DNA of 64,000 bases, taken from NCBI GenBank assembly GCA_963402885.1, contig OY727093.1, forward strand, positions 24,923,409-24,987,408, written 5' to 3'. This DNA comes from Antedon bifida. Lineage: Eukaryota > Echinodermata > Crinoidea > Comatulida > Antedonidae. Shown piece after piece: positions 21,892-36,800 of the stretch. The notes under the pieces were generated by a model. The model was not told where the DNA came from. It did no database searches and saw nothing but the letters and a program-made list of their open reading frames with translations. How positions within the stretch are numbered: position 1 is the first letter of the stretch; the number at the start of each line of letters is the position of its first letter. The position numbers and the translations under genes were made by a program.

Positions 21892-24800
21892 GTAGGCTAG
21901 GCCTACTATCTAAGTACTATAACTAGGCTAGGCCAAGCAGGGCCTTGGCAAGGCTTATTAGAGAGTAGTTAGGCTTACTGCTGCAGCTAGCCTACATAGC
22001 CAGACTAGTTAGGACAGGTGACACTGTAGGCCTACCTAGTTAGGCCTTCTAGGCCTAGGCCTACCATTAAAATAACTAGCCTACCTAGGCCTATACTAGT
22101 ACTATAGGCTAGGCTAGTAGTACTACAGTACTAGTAGACCCTCGGTCTAACCATCATTCAATAGGCCTATCTAAATAATTTGTACAGAGCACAGGATTTG
22201 TTTGTGATATTTTAGTTGATAACTAGCCTAGTTGTGCATTAAAATTTGTGCACAAAGGAAATGCATGCCATAACAATAAAACACGGTCAGCCTAATTACC
22301 GAAAACAACCGTAAACAACAATCAAAATAACAATCAAAATATGTTTACAGATTTTGTAAGTAATGTACGGTGTTATTGAGTTTGTATGCTTTTTAGTTTG
22401 TATTTTGTGAACACTACCATTTCGTAGGGTCTTCCTTGGCATTTGTGCGCACGGTCTCTCTGTCATGGTCTTAGCTTTTCAGTAGAAGGCGACATTAATA
22501 AAAATATAAAATTTGTATTTAGATTTTTAAAATTTTGTTTTCGGTTTGTTTAGAGTAGGCCTAGTTAAGCCTGGTTTCCATAAAATCGCTACACCGTTTC
22601 CATTGAAATCGCTACCCGCGCAGATGTCACCGACGCGCTTCGGGGAGGTCTCCCCGATTCATCGCAGACAAATCAGCAAAGTTCAACCATGTTCAACTTC
22701 GCCGATTTTGTCGGTGATGAATCGTATATGCGTGTACCAAAGAATGTTTAGCGCTCGCGTACTAGATCCCCGATAAATTCTAGCGTTTCCATAGAATCGC
22801 TACGCTCTGTCGGCGACAGCAGTCGGCGACACAGTGTAGCGATTTTATGGAAACCAGGCTTTAGAATAGGCCTAGTACCTATAGTAATTTAGAGATACAG
22901 AAACGGTAATTATAGAGGGTGCTATGTAAGCATGTAAATGAAATAGGTTATGTCAATGCTTCTACAAGCCAGCTGCGTGGCCGAACGGTGTAGTGTTAGA
23001 CTGGGGAAACGTAACGATGCCATGAGTTCGAAACTTGTCTTTCATTTTGTCAGGTTTTGAGAAGGACTGAGGCCCAATCTTCTCAATACCATACCTTTTA
23101 GCATCCAGAGAAAAAGATACGGTACCATATCCCTGGCCACGGCGTTTAGGCTTATCTAACTAGTTAAAAATAAAATAGAAACGAGAATGGAAATATAATT
23201 ATTTTTTACAGGCCTACTCTACCACTACTACACTAGTAAGTTACTAGCTAGGCCTAGCTAGTACTACTTCTAGTAGTTAGCCAACAGTACCTATAAAGAA
23301 GACTGTACAGGACTCCAGGCATGGTCATTTGTAATTTATTGATTTTCTATAGTCTCAGTTAACATGTGCAAAGCCAATATTTAGTGCAGATACAGTTTTG
23401 CAAATTGTAAATTTTGCAAGAATGTTTTACATGCACCTGTAGTCATCTGGTTACATGTCACTTTCTCTATTAATGTTGTACACAATTTTATGTTTTTTAT
23501 GTTAGATATAAAGGTTGACTTACTGCTGTGTTGTGGTGATTTTCAATCTGTAAGAAATGAAGCAGACTTGCAATGTATGGCAGTGCCAGATAAATATAAA
23601 ACAATGAACTCTTTTTACAAGTAAGTTTTATGAATAATTGCTTATTGTTTCTAAGAAATGTTTCTGAGAAAGAGTACATTTTTCTTTAGCTCAGACAAAA
23701 AAAAAAGAAATTAGCCTACATAGACATAATATTTCTGCAAAATGGCATAACAATTTCATTGTGTTGGTCATTATATCAGATTTGCTATGTTATTAGTATA
23801 GTATGTTAACTATACTAACTATTAATTATTAACAATACACACATAAAAACCTCTATGTAATATAAGAATTCCATCCATCAAACTACCATCCTAATTACAA
23901 AGAAAACACAAGTCTTTTTTTATTAGCAATAACATTTTAATATTTTTATATAGATATTATTCAGGTGAGAAAAAAGCTCCAATTTTAACATTGTTTATTG
24001 GCGGTAACCATGAAGCATCCAATTATTTACAGGAGTTGCCATATGGAGGATGGGTGGCACCCAATATTTATTACTTTGGTAAGTATTTAAGCAGGTAACA
24101 TGGAAAAATGTCATTCTGCTAAGTAGATTGTGAACATATTTAACACAATATAATTTAGTTGTATTAGCAACCATTGCAGAATAACATTAACATTTACCCC
24201 TGTAAATGTAAGGAAAGAGAACATTCTTGCCTCATATTATTTCCAAATATTTATGTTGAATCCCTGGGAACTATATGGCCTGTTATCTTCCAAATTGTAA
24301 AGTAAAATATTTGCCTTAATATAAAGATGTATTGTCCCCCAAAAACATGAAAAATGAATAATAATTAAATCAGATTTTGAACATTTTATTTTGTAGTTTT
24401 AATATAGTTAATCACTTCCATAGAAAAAAAATGAAAAAGAATAATGTTTTCACTTATAAAATGACAAAATAAATTGTTAAATTCAACCAAAAATCCATTG
24501 GCTGCCAGCCAATTTGACCATTTTTTGCTTTAAATTACATTTTTTCAGGTAAATATATTTTTTTTAGATCCAATTTTTGGTCAAAGTGGATAACTATTAT
24601 GTTACATTAAAATGAAATATTAAAAAAAAAATGTTTTTGAGAATTATTCTTCAGGGGGAGCAATACATCTTTAAATATGCACCTTTTTCAACCAAGCTTT
24701 ACAATTCCCTTAAATTTTTCCTGTAACTGTAATATTTAACAAACCAACTGCCCTCACAAAACATGTTCATTTTTTAGTCTGTTCACATTTCTATCATTAA

Positions 24801-27800
24801 AGGGTATGCCAATGTGTTAAACTATGGTGGTCTAAGGATAGCAGGTTTATCTGGCATTTTCAAGCAAAATGACTACAAGAAGGGTCACTTTGAGCGACCT
24901 CCCTACAATCGTAGCACATCTCGTAGCGCATATCATATCAGAAATCTGGAAGTCTTCCGCTTGAAACAGGTAATTTTATTAAATTATATATACGGGCATA
25001 CACCGGTTGCGTTCTTGGATGGGGACCATTTGGGAATAATCGCATTGGGTGCTGTATAGACGGGAGAGTGATGATATAATGATAAGGGAATCCGACTAGC
25101 ATTTCAGCATGGGTTCCATACTGATTGTATCTTGTCATTGACTCATTCCTTCAGATAGGATGTAAAGCAGTTGGTCCCATGTACATATTATAGTGTATGT
25201 TAAAGAACTTTGTACAATATTCGAAAATAGTAGGGGATCGTCTCCCGGTGTGCTGATCTAAGTAGGCGCTGCACTGCTCGGTCCCGTGGGTCAGTAGGCC
25301 TACAGTAATCCAAAATTTCCAGTTAAGTTTGAAGAAAATAATAAATAATTTTACATTTAAAATTACTGCTACAGTTCTATTGTATACATTATACTATTTT
25401 ATGCTATTCAACTGGTTAAATCTATCATGGAACGACAGTAACACTAACTTAATGTAAACTGCCATAATTACGCTTCTCTCTCTTCCATTTGACGTATCCA
25501 AATATATCTGAAATGATATAGATAAGTAAATCAAGTAATGTTATTATGATATAAATTACTATAAAATACATGTTAATAATAGACTACAATGTTAAATTTA
25601 ATTATTTATTTATTCTACCTACCAGAAACAAGTTAAATATTGAAATATTATTAAACTAGCCTTCGTGAAAACGTGTCAACAACAACGCGCCCCGTAGTTG
25701 GCACGAACTGACTATTTGGTGGTTTTTTACTAAATAGATTGCACAAAACGAACAAATATATCCAAAAATATCTAAATAGCATTGAACATGATGTCAGCAT
25801 GTAGTTGATAACATTTTTTTATTATAAAAACCTTCCGTCTGTTCAGGCTTAGATTAGTATGACCGTCACAAAAAGTTATATACATCCCAACGTATGCAGT
25901 GCCCTACCACATGGAAAAGATTACAAACTGCGGCGGGTGCTGTATATACCGGAGAGTGATGGTGTAATGATAATATCGGACTAGCATGTGGTAGGGCAAG
26001 CTAACTGTAGTGTAAGGCTAAATGCTTTAATCCCGTTGCCTCGTCCTTTGGATGAGACATAAAGGTCCTGTGTGCCTAATACAAATTTCCTCAGTTTCCA
26101 GTTAAGCTTGAGGACAAATATAAATTTTAAAAAAAATTTTCTTTGATATAATCCAAGTTTAAGGATGCACACAATATGGCCTTTTATAAAATTGCTGACT
26201 ATAACAAACACGCAGGGTTGGTTTAAATTGTTGATATTTTTGTATCCCAGATGATTTATCTTTGCTGAAAGTTTAATAATTAGTTTGTAAATAAACAGGA
26301 TGTCTAATGTAATAGTAAAACTGATGGATTAGTTTATTGATAAATGTTATATCAATGTTATGATAAAGAATTATGTAAACCTCCATGACCTAGCAGAAAA
26401 GTTTAAAGGACATTATTGACGTAATATGAACAATTTATTTTATTTTAAAGCTAAATAAAGATGAAATGTATTATAAATACCTGCTCAATGTATAAACATC
26501 CTGCTCTTATTAAGGACAATGATGTCATAATATAGACAGGCAGAATTTAAAAATGTTGCCATATTGGATTCGGACCCGAGATCTCTCATTTACTAACAAA
26601 CTACTGTAGACCACAGAGTACATTATATGTATACTTGTTTGTCATTGGGCATGACTGTCCTGCTGTTAAATTCATAGGGCAACGTGTGTACAGTATATAT
26701 AGTTAAAATGATAAATTTAATTCTACAGTTTGTGTGGGTATATAGTAGTAGGTTATTATTGTGAGGGCGTGTGGCGCAGTGTGTTGGACGTTGGACTACT
26801 GATCGTGAGACCGAGGTTCGAATCCAACTCTCGCCGCATTGCTTGTATCCGTAGGCAAGATACTTTACTTACGTTTGCCTCTCTCCACCCAGGTGTATAA
26901 ATGGGTACCCGGTTAGATCAAGACAAAACTTTGCCCTGATTACTAGCTGCATTATGGAAGCATGTTTCCATACGTGTTTGATAAAAAAAAATGACTGGGG
27001 TAATAATGTTCAGCGCATTGAGAGCTTGCTTATATGCGCTATATAAGAATGAACTATTATTATTATTATTACCTCCGCCAAGGAGGTTATGTTTTCACCC
27101 CTGTATGTTTGTGTGTGTGTGTGTGTTTGTGTGTCTGTGAACAGCCTGGAGGCCACAGTTTTTATCCGATCCTCACCAAATTTGGCAACAATGATCTATG
27201 CCCCAAAAGCTCGGACGAGTTCGAATTTGAGGGGAAAAGGTCATAGGTCAAGGTCACAACTAACAAAAAACTATTTTACTGCCTAGAGACCACAGTTTTT
27301 ATCCGATTCTCACCAAACTTAGCCACAATGATCAATGACACATTATATAATTGTGGTTAAATTTTGAAGGGTCAGGGTCAAAGATCAAGGTCCACAAAAA
27401 ATAAAAAATAATAAAAAAAAAAACCTCAGTGGGACTTGAACCAGCGATCTCAACTGTGAGAGGCTGGATACATAACCATTACACCACACTGTCATCCACA
27501 ACCTTGTAGTGTGCAGTTAACATATTTACACTTAGAACTAATAAAAAAAAATGTTAAAAAAAAATATTCAGGGGGCATTTTATGTAGGGAATTTTACAGT
27601 AGGCGGAGGTTTGTACTCTCGGAGTACCCTCTAGTTATTATTATTATTGATGATATTGGCTTCATGCTGCTCTTGAATCTTCCTGATGCTCTGTCTACAC
27701 TATCAAACTAATTTGACCAAAAAAGTGTGATGTTCCCAAATATGGTAGTGATATGACATCAATCATGTCCATATATGGGCACATCACATTTGATAGTGTA

Positions 27801-30800
27801 GACAGAGCTTAAGATCTACCATTTATGTGTATTGTTTTGTTATTTTTTCCTGAATAAATAATAATTTGAAAAAATCTGGAATTTTTGCTGGAAAGTAACC
27901 ATTCCTGTACAGTAGTCTAAGATAACATTTCAACCATAACCATCACCCAGGGACCACTTATATGATGCAAAACATGTTACCATGGCAACACGTTGCTTAG
28001 CTGAGTGAACACAAGCAGTTAAAACGATGTCCATGATCAATCAATCTGCATACATTAGTATTATCATTGATTATTAAGAGTTAATGTTGACACAAGACAT
28101 TCAAATTATGTATCATTTTATTTTATTTTAATTGATGAAAAGTCATAGAATTCAGCATTGACTAGTGAAACATTAATGCATGCCTCCAAGACGATGATGA
28201 ATTTCAAGAAGTATTGTTAGCAGAAACGGAGTACTAAAAAATACGGTATAAAAAATACCGTATTTTTATACCGTATTTTGAGCAGTTGCAGCAGAAACAG
28301 GCCCTTTCTTGAACTACAGTTACTTGATATCTATACCTGACTCATTGTAGTAACGGATATATAAAGTTATAAACGCAGTAACATTTTCTATTTTGTTAAT
28401 GGTGGTCTCTGCTTAAAGTCTATTTCTAGACTTATTTTGACCACCATCCACCATGTATATACTTAATGATTTCTAAAAAAATATATGTATTATTTGTGGA
28501 AAATCAATAAAAAACAAACAACAACAACAACATCTCCCAATTACAAATAATCTTATTTTACCAGCTTTTATTTATTTACCATCTTTAAAGAGGATACCCA
28601 ATGCAGGTTCCTCATTAAAAGAACTGATTTTAAGAATCAAGAACTATTTATTTGATAAAAAAATTAATAAAACAAATATCATCAGTTTAAAAATGAGAAA
28701 GGAGGTCTTATAACAATAATTATATACCCAAACAGTCAAAAAGTACAGGGTATTTTATTTCCTGTGGGCAAGACAAGTCTGGCATTAACCAAAAAAAATT
28801 CTTGTCTGTATCAATGGTAAAGTTTGCCTCTTTATAAATTACAAACTTACAATACATATTTTTTTAAATAATGAAACTATACATAATCTGCTTATAATAA
28901 TAATATTTTCTTTCTAGTTCTCTGTATCATTCTTAAACAATTAACATTTTATTTTTTTATAATTACAGCTAAATAAATCACCAGATATTATTCTTTCTCA
29001 CGACTGGCCAAGGGGAGTTTATCACCATGGTAACAAAAACAAAATTTTCCGTTTTAAACCATTTATGAAGGAGGAGATTGAGACAACAACATTAGGTAAT
29101 CTGTAAAAGCAAATTTATTTTCTTACATTTTATGTTGTGTTTATTCTATTGGGCATGGGTTCAAGGCCGATTTGCTTGGTGGTGGAACAAGTCTTCTCGG
29201 ATAAGGACTATAAACCGTAGGTCCAATGTACATAGTTTGTCCATGTTCACTTTAAAGAACCTAGTTCATCATTCGAGATGAGTAGGTTATCCCGGTGAAC
29301 TGATTCACAAAATATGATGGTAGGATTAATTTAATTGGTAATCCTTGGCCATGTACCTAAAGACATTAAATAAATATATTCTTAATGTTTAACTTGATCA
29401 AGACACAACTTTGCGCTGATTACTAGCTGCATATATGGGAGTATGTTTCCATAGGTGTTTGATCAGGAAATGACTGGGGTAATAATGTTCATCGCATTGA
29501 GAGCTTGCTTATATGCGCTATATAAGAATGAACTATTATTATTATTATTAACTTGGGATATAATTAATTAAAGTAATCAAATAAGCACAAGCCTACATTG
29601 TGCTGCACACTGAAACAAAACACCCTGGGTTCAAGTTGAGGGATATTGTATATTGGTGTTCAGATGGGCTATAGTTTGTAATATTAGCAATTTATTTATT
29701 GCAATAGTAAACATTGAATACAGATTGAAGTTGAACAGAGAAAAGCCCTATAAAAAATGGAAATTTAGAAAACCAGTCTTCCCAGCTGCCTACACTGGCC
29801 TAATCAGTTTCTCATTACTAATACTACCTACATTAAATGTAGATATGCGCCCTCTATAAATGGTTGGAAATAACCAATCAGGTGGCATGCATTTAAATAA
29901 TGTGGAATATATTTATTTAATGGAAAATATTAAACTATCGATTTCTAAATGTTGTTGACACTCTAGATCTGTGCTGAATATTGCCGACTTTATCAATTCA
30001 TTAACAATTTCATGTCTGAAAGTGTATAGACAAGCTTAACTTCAATCTTCACTTGGATTTAGCTCTAGTGTGTATAATATATAAGCTAGAATTTTGTCTT
30101 TAAAGTTTCTACCATGAACTGGCCTACTTTACATGTATTCTTACAAACAATTTGCAGCAATATTACATTTTAATAGTAGAGAATGTTATATATATATAGT
30201 TTGACCGGTTTTTTTTTTCCTACCTATACCTCCATAAAAAAACTAATATCATTTTGTTTTATCATGTTGATTTTTACTACTTTGGTCTTTTAAAATAATG
30301 TTTATACATATATTTATTGATTAATTTCCAGTCACTTTGGAGAGTGGGAAACCTGCCAATAACAGAATGGATTAAAAATATTAAATAATAAAGTATTTTA
30401 AAATAATATGAAAACAATATCACAGATGTTATTACATACTCTATACTGTTTAATTTCTAGAACATGCATTGGAGTTCTGTTCCATATTTTTGTGCCTATA
30501 GATACAACAATGGAACATTGTAGTCTTTCATTTCTGTCTGGTTTTATGTGGTTTTAAACTACATTGAAACCCATCCTCTGGGTATCTTTATATTTTCATC
30601 TAATTTACTATGTAATTTTACACTTTCAATTATTTATTATGTTCTTAGGAAGCCCTCCTTCTGAAGAGTTACTCCACTTCTTACAACCTGAGTATTGGTT
30701 TTCAGCTCATTTGCATATCAAATTTCCTGCTATAGTTCGACATCAGGTATTCATTTTATTTCTGATTTCTTAATACTCGTTTGAATAAATGTATTATTAC

Positions 30801-33800
30801 AATTAATTTCCTCCTCATCTTTATCGTTTGTAAATTAATTAATTCATTTTCAGTATATCCCCGGGCGATTTAAAATTGCCTGTTAATAAAATATGTAAAA
30901 GTATCTCTTTGAAGTTTCCACTTTGTTAATTAATATACCGAAAGATGAAGGTGTATCATTTTGACATTTTGAATTCTGTACTGCCGCACCACATCAAGGG
31001 TGTTAAAGAGTTGCTACCAAATCAAATTTGAACAATACCATGAAAGCCCCAGTAGTCTAATGGTTAGGATGTATGCATATCATGTAGGTTTCAAGTATGT
31101 ATCTTTAGTTAGGGTGGCTTTTTCTCATTCTCTTTATCGTTTTAAAATTAATTAAATGAACATTTTTAAAATAAATGTTCATGAATCTTATTCTGTGCAT
31201 TTTTAATATAATATAATATATCATGTAATATAGTCAACTCTCCCAATACCGGAATACCTTTGGGCTGGTCAAATATGTCTGGTTTTCCAGAAAGTCTGGT
31301 ATTTGGAATGTGTTTTTAATGGTAAAAATGAATTTGGGACTGTTTAGACTTGGTATTGGAAGAGTTTCCGGTTTTCAGAGAGTGCGGTATTTGGAGAGTT
31401 GACTGTATTAGGTAGTTTATTTATTCAGGCTGGCAACGTTATTTGTGTAAGATTTTATAAAGATTATTCAAAAACTATTAATGATGTATACATGTTATAT
31501 AAAAAAGAGTTCTAATTTACTAAAAAGGTTCAAGTTAAGCAATTTACTAAAAGGTTTTAAATTTAGCATACAGTAAATTGTTCATATTCACTATTATATA
31601 ACATAGACATTATTGGCTTTGTTTGATTCCCATGTTTGTTTTTAATTGAATAGAATGCATGGATGTAGCAAATTACGTTTAATTAGGCAGTTTTTAGACA
31701 GATCAAGGATTTTAAGAAATATCACTGGCCTGAGGTGCTCTAGGCTTCTGCTCTTGGCCTCTCTTGATAGTACACAAAGTTTTAATAGATCATGGAAATC
31801 ACTGGCCTGAGGTGCTCTAGCCATCTGATCTTAGCCTCTCTTGTATGGCCTGAGGTGTTCTATGCATCTGCTCTTGGCCTCTTTTGATAGTACACAAAGT
31901 TTTAATAGGATCATTGGAATCACTGGCCTGAGGTGCACTAGGCATCTGCTTTTGGCCTCTCTTGATAGTCCATAAAGTGTTTTCTAGGATCATGGGAATC
32001 CCTGGCCTGAGGTGCTCTAGGCATCTGCTCTTTGCCTCTCAAAGATAGCCCACAAAGTGTTTGCTAGGATCATGGGAATCCCTGGCCTGAGGTGTTCTAT
32101 GCATCTGCTTTTGGCCAATCTTGATAGTACACAAAGTTTTAATAGGATCATGGGAATCACTAGCCTGAGGTGCTCTATGCATCTGCTCTTGGCCTCTCTT
32201 GATAGTACACAAAGTGTTTGCTAGGATCATGGGAATCCCTGGCCTGAGGTGCTCTAGGCATCTGCTCTTGGCCTCTCAAAGATAGCCCACAAAGTGTTTT
32301 CTAGGATCATGGGAATCCCTAGACTGAGGTGCTCTATGCATCTGCTCTTGGCCTCTCTTGATAGTCTACAAAGTGTTTGCTAGGATCATGGGAATCCCTG
32401 GCCTGAGGTGTTCTATGCATCTGCTCTTGGCCTCTCTTGATAGCCCACAAATTGTTTGCTAGGAGGATCATGGGAATCCCTAGACTGAGGTGCTCTATGC
32501 ATATGCTCTTGGCTGCTCTTGATTGTCCACAAAGTGTTTGCTAGGATCATGGGAATCACTAGCCTGAGGTGCTCTAGGCTTCTGCTCTTGGCCGCTCGTG
32601 ATAGTACACAAAGTTTTAATAGGATCATGGGAATCCCTGGCCTGAGGTGCACTAGGCTTCTGCTCTTGGCTGCTCTTGATTGTCCACAAAGTGTTTGCTA
32701 GGTTCATGGGAATCACTAGCCCGAGGTGCTCTAGGCTTCTGCTCTTGGCCGCTCGTGATAGTACACAAAGTTTTAATAGGATCATGGGAATCCCTGGCCT
32801 GAGGTGCTCTATGCATCTGCTCTTGGCCTCTCTTGATAGTACACAAAGTGTTTGCTAGGATCATGGGAATCCCTGGCCTGAGGTGCTCTATGCATCTGCT
32901 CTTGGCCTCTCTTGATAGTACACAAAGTGTTTGCTAGGATCATGGGAATCCCTGGCCTGAGGTGTTCTATGCATCTGCTCTTGGCCTCTCTTGATAGTAC
33001 ACAAAGTGTTTGCTAGGATCATGGGAATCCCTGGCCTGAGATGCTCTATGCATCTGCTCTTGGCCTCTCTTGATAGTACACAAAGTGTTTGCTAGGATCA
33101 TTGGAATCACTGGCCTGAGGTGTTCTATGCATCTGCTCTTGGCCTCTCTTGATAGTACACAAAGTGTTTGCTAGGATCATGGGAATCCCTGGCCTGAGGT
33201 GTTCTATGCATCTGCTTTTGGCCGCTCTTGATAGATACACTTTAGAATCCTCTTCATTGCAAAGTTCGTCAGTAAAAGTGCAGTTAGAAATAGCATTCCA
33301 TTTGTTGGAGTAGCCTTGTACTGTGTTTTATTGTTAATCATTTTGTATTTTCCATTTTTTTTTTTCAGAACAGTGATGGAAAAGAAAAGAAGACAAAATT
33401 TCTTGCCTTAGACAAATGTTTACCAAGACGTCAATTCCTTCAGGTCTCATTTCATTTGTTTTGTAACAGTCATAAAAAGATGATTTTCATGATTATGATG
33501 AAAATCATGTTTATGAAGAAAATTACTGACAATAGAGTAGATAGTGATTGATTAACAATGATAGTGGTGATGACAATCACTTGCCTAATAATCAACTAAT
33601 ATACAACTAATGAATGTTTATGAGTGGAATGGTACAAATAATTTAATGAGATGAAAACCCGGATGAAAATGAAATTTCATCTTTCTCCTTATGAAAGTAT
33701 TTGTACCATGAATAAAAAAACATTCATTATTTGTTTCATGTTACATCTAATCAGATTCTTGTCATTTCATTCTGATTGAAGGAAAGGTACATTAAGATTG

Positions 33801-36800
33801 ACCTAGGCCTAGAATATCGTTTTTTTTTTATAACATCTAAAGAAGGTGTTTATAGGATTTATAACCTTCTTTGAAGTCCTTACTTGGAGTTATATTCACA
33901 TTATTTTCAGCTTAGTCCATGTATTAAATTTCTTGCACCAAATTCTTTGTGTACAATTCTCCATTCTTGTGTAAAATTTTCCATTCTATCCATACATTTT
34001 CTTAGTTTGGCTTTCTACATCCACCAAAGTTTTACCTGAAGCTTTTGAAAAGGCCTCTAGCCTACTGACCACATATTTTTTGTGTGCGTTTTTTTAGTCT
34101 ACATCATCATGTAATTTTTATCGTCATTCAACAAAGAAAAATTTCAACGAAGGCGCCATTGTTGTTTGTGATGTGGTCAAGGCCGTGTCGATTGTCGATT
34201 GCTTCCAGCACATTGAATATAACACCTGTGAGAGTGGAATAGTGCACTTATTTAATATCATGTGACTTACAATCTTCCGTTTAAATGACAGGAATCTATT
34301 TAGGTATTACTGTATAAAAATATAAAACAAAAAAAAAACACCATAAATATAAATGTTAAATTCCATATGAAAAATAGTTCATTCAAATAGAATTTTTAGT
34401 AATTATTATTCACATACTTGATTACATGAAGAGAGGCCATAAATGACAATTAGAAGAATGATGGAAATAAAAGATATAGATAGAGTATCCTCAAGGACAA
34501 AATCAACTCTCTTTACTAGTTACTAAATTAAGAACATACACTTGAGATTTAGAGCATACATTATATTCATTACAGCAAAGTTTCTATATTTACAATTTAT
34601 ACATATTTTAAAACAATATCTGTATGGGTAAATGTAAATATATATTGCCATGACAAATTAACATTTATGCTTTATTTTGTTTTTACTATAAAATTTGGTC
34701 TACTAATACACTACATTCATTATATTATTTATTCATTGTGTCCTTGCTATTTGAAAAGATTGGGGTACATTTCACATTAAAGTTTGTATAAAAATGTTGA
34801 GATGGTGTACTATGAATAATACACTCAAAAACTAGCCCGTAGAACGGATCTACTCGTAATAAATTGCATTATATAATGCCTAAATTAATTCCTGCCATTT
34901 GATTGGTCGATTCAGAGTCACATGCAATAGTATATAGATATTGCCTGCTTAGAGGTAAAATATAAGATTTGACATCCCCAAGGGAATGATATTTTGTTCT
35001 AGAGAAATATATTCCCTCGAACAAAATATCATTCCCAGAGGGATGTAAAATCTTATATTTTACGGATATAAATGGTGATATCTGTTATATTGTATAGCTA
35101 ACAACAAGTTGAATATCTACTGGGTCGGGTAGCTAGGCCTCCTTTATGTAATAAGCCTGCCTAGTTACCTCCGCCAAGGAGGTTATGTTTTCACCCCTGT
35201 ATGTTTGTGTGTGTGTGTCTGTCTGTGAACAGCCTGGAGGCCACAGTTTTTCTCCGATTCTCACCAAATTTGCCAACAATGATCTATGCCCCAAAAGCTC
35301 GGACGAGTTCGAATTTGAGGGGAAAAGGTCATAAGTCAAGGTCACAACTAACAAAAAACTATTTTACTGCCTAGAGACCACAGTTTTTATCCGATTCTCA
35401 CCAAACTTAGCCACAATGACAATGACACACCATATAATTGTGGTTAAATTTTGAAGGGTCAGGGTCAAAGATCAAGGTCCACAAAAAACAAAAAAAAAAC
35501 AATAAAAAAACAATAAAAAAACTATTTAATGATCGTGTAATGATACTTTTTTTCAATTTTGTTATTTACTAAAAAAAATATTCTCGCTTACAAACAAAAA
35601 CTCTGTGTGGAATCCAATAGCAGCATCGTCTGTTGTTCTAACGGTAACAGTGACTTACACGATGCAATCTGTCCTTCATAACAACAAGATCAGAACAATG
35701 GCAATGACAAGAATCTATTTAGATATTATATAAAACAAATAATTTCATTCGGTGAAATATTATATCATATTTGCACCTCATGAAATTATTTGTACCATCG
35801 CATTCATAAACATTAAAAAATCATTATTTGTATAATAATTAATAATGAAACGAAATGAATATCAATTTGAAAACTTCTATCGAAGTGTGATCTATTTATG
35901 TCTTGTGATTAGTCACTGAAGGATAAACTTGTCATGTTTGTATTATTTGTTAGTAGAAGTGCAGATTAGTGATGTATTACTTCCCTCCAGCAATCTCTTA
36001 TACAAGATTTATATATTTTCTTTGGATATTGTTTCCTAAAAAAGAAATTTATTTAAAGAATGTTTGATGTGTAAATGTAAACTTGCTTTCTTATTTGAAA
36101 AAATTGTCTCCTGGCATGCAATTTATGCTTTATGACAGTCCATACTGCATACAGTTGGCACTGTCATGATCTGCTGTGGGAATTAAAATTAAGTCTATTT
36201 CGTGCCTAGCTTACCTGGATAAACCGACAATAGCCCTTCTCCTCCAAGAGCGAGATAGACATTTTCATTGAACACTCCTCTCCACAAATGGTATAGTGCA
36301 TGACTGAAATTAATATTTGCCTATGTGGCATTGTTCTACTGAGTCTATTCTGAGATATGAAATAACAAATAAACATTTTATTATAATGTTTTAAGAAACA
36401 GGCTAAAATGTGAAATAATGTGACTGTTTTTTTTTACTTTTTTTAGATATTGGACATACCTTGCAAGGAAGATGAGCCATATACACTCTGTTACGATGTG
36501 GAATGGTTAGCTATCTTACAACTAACTAATGGCCTGTTGACCGCATCACCAAATCAGGTACATATGCCAGCTAAGGGATACAACGCAAAGTAAGTGATCA
36601 CCTTGATAAACCAGTTAAAAACAATAGATTTTATAACGAATTCGATCCAACTCAGCCCTAAACCGTCTCGGCCAAGTCAAATCGGCCCCTAGTCAAGTCG
36701 GCCCCTAGTCAATTCGGCCCCAAGTCAACTCGGCCCCACGTCAACTCGGCCTTAAATTAACTCGGCCTCAACTCGGTCTCACATCAACTTGGCCAAAAAC

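Larger units (their letters stand above)
21892..23505 (+). other. dbr1 intron 1
   Basis: The start is dominated by AGGCCTA and CTAG palindromic motifs (about 21895-22170). It also holds a MITE (22565-22864) and a tRNA-like SINE head (22976-23045). Confidence 0.7.

Noticed and set aside
32039-33240. Short ORFs repeating [11 protein letters not shown]-type motifs
   Set aside because: Translations of the 79-bp intronic minisatellite, whose unit is not a multiple of three.
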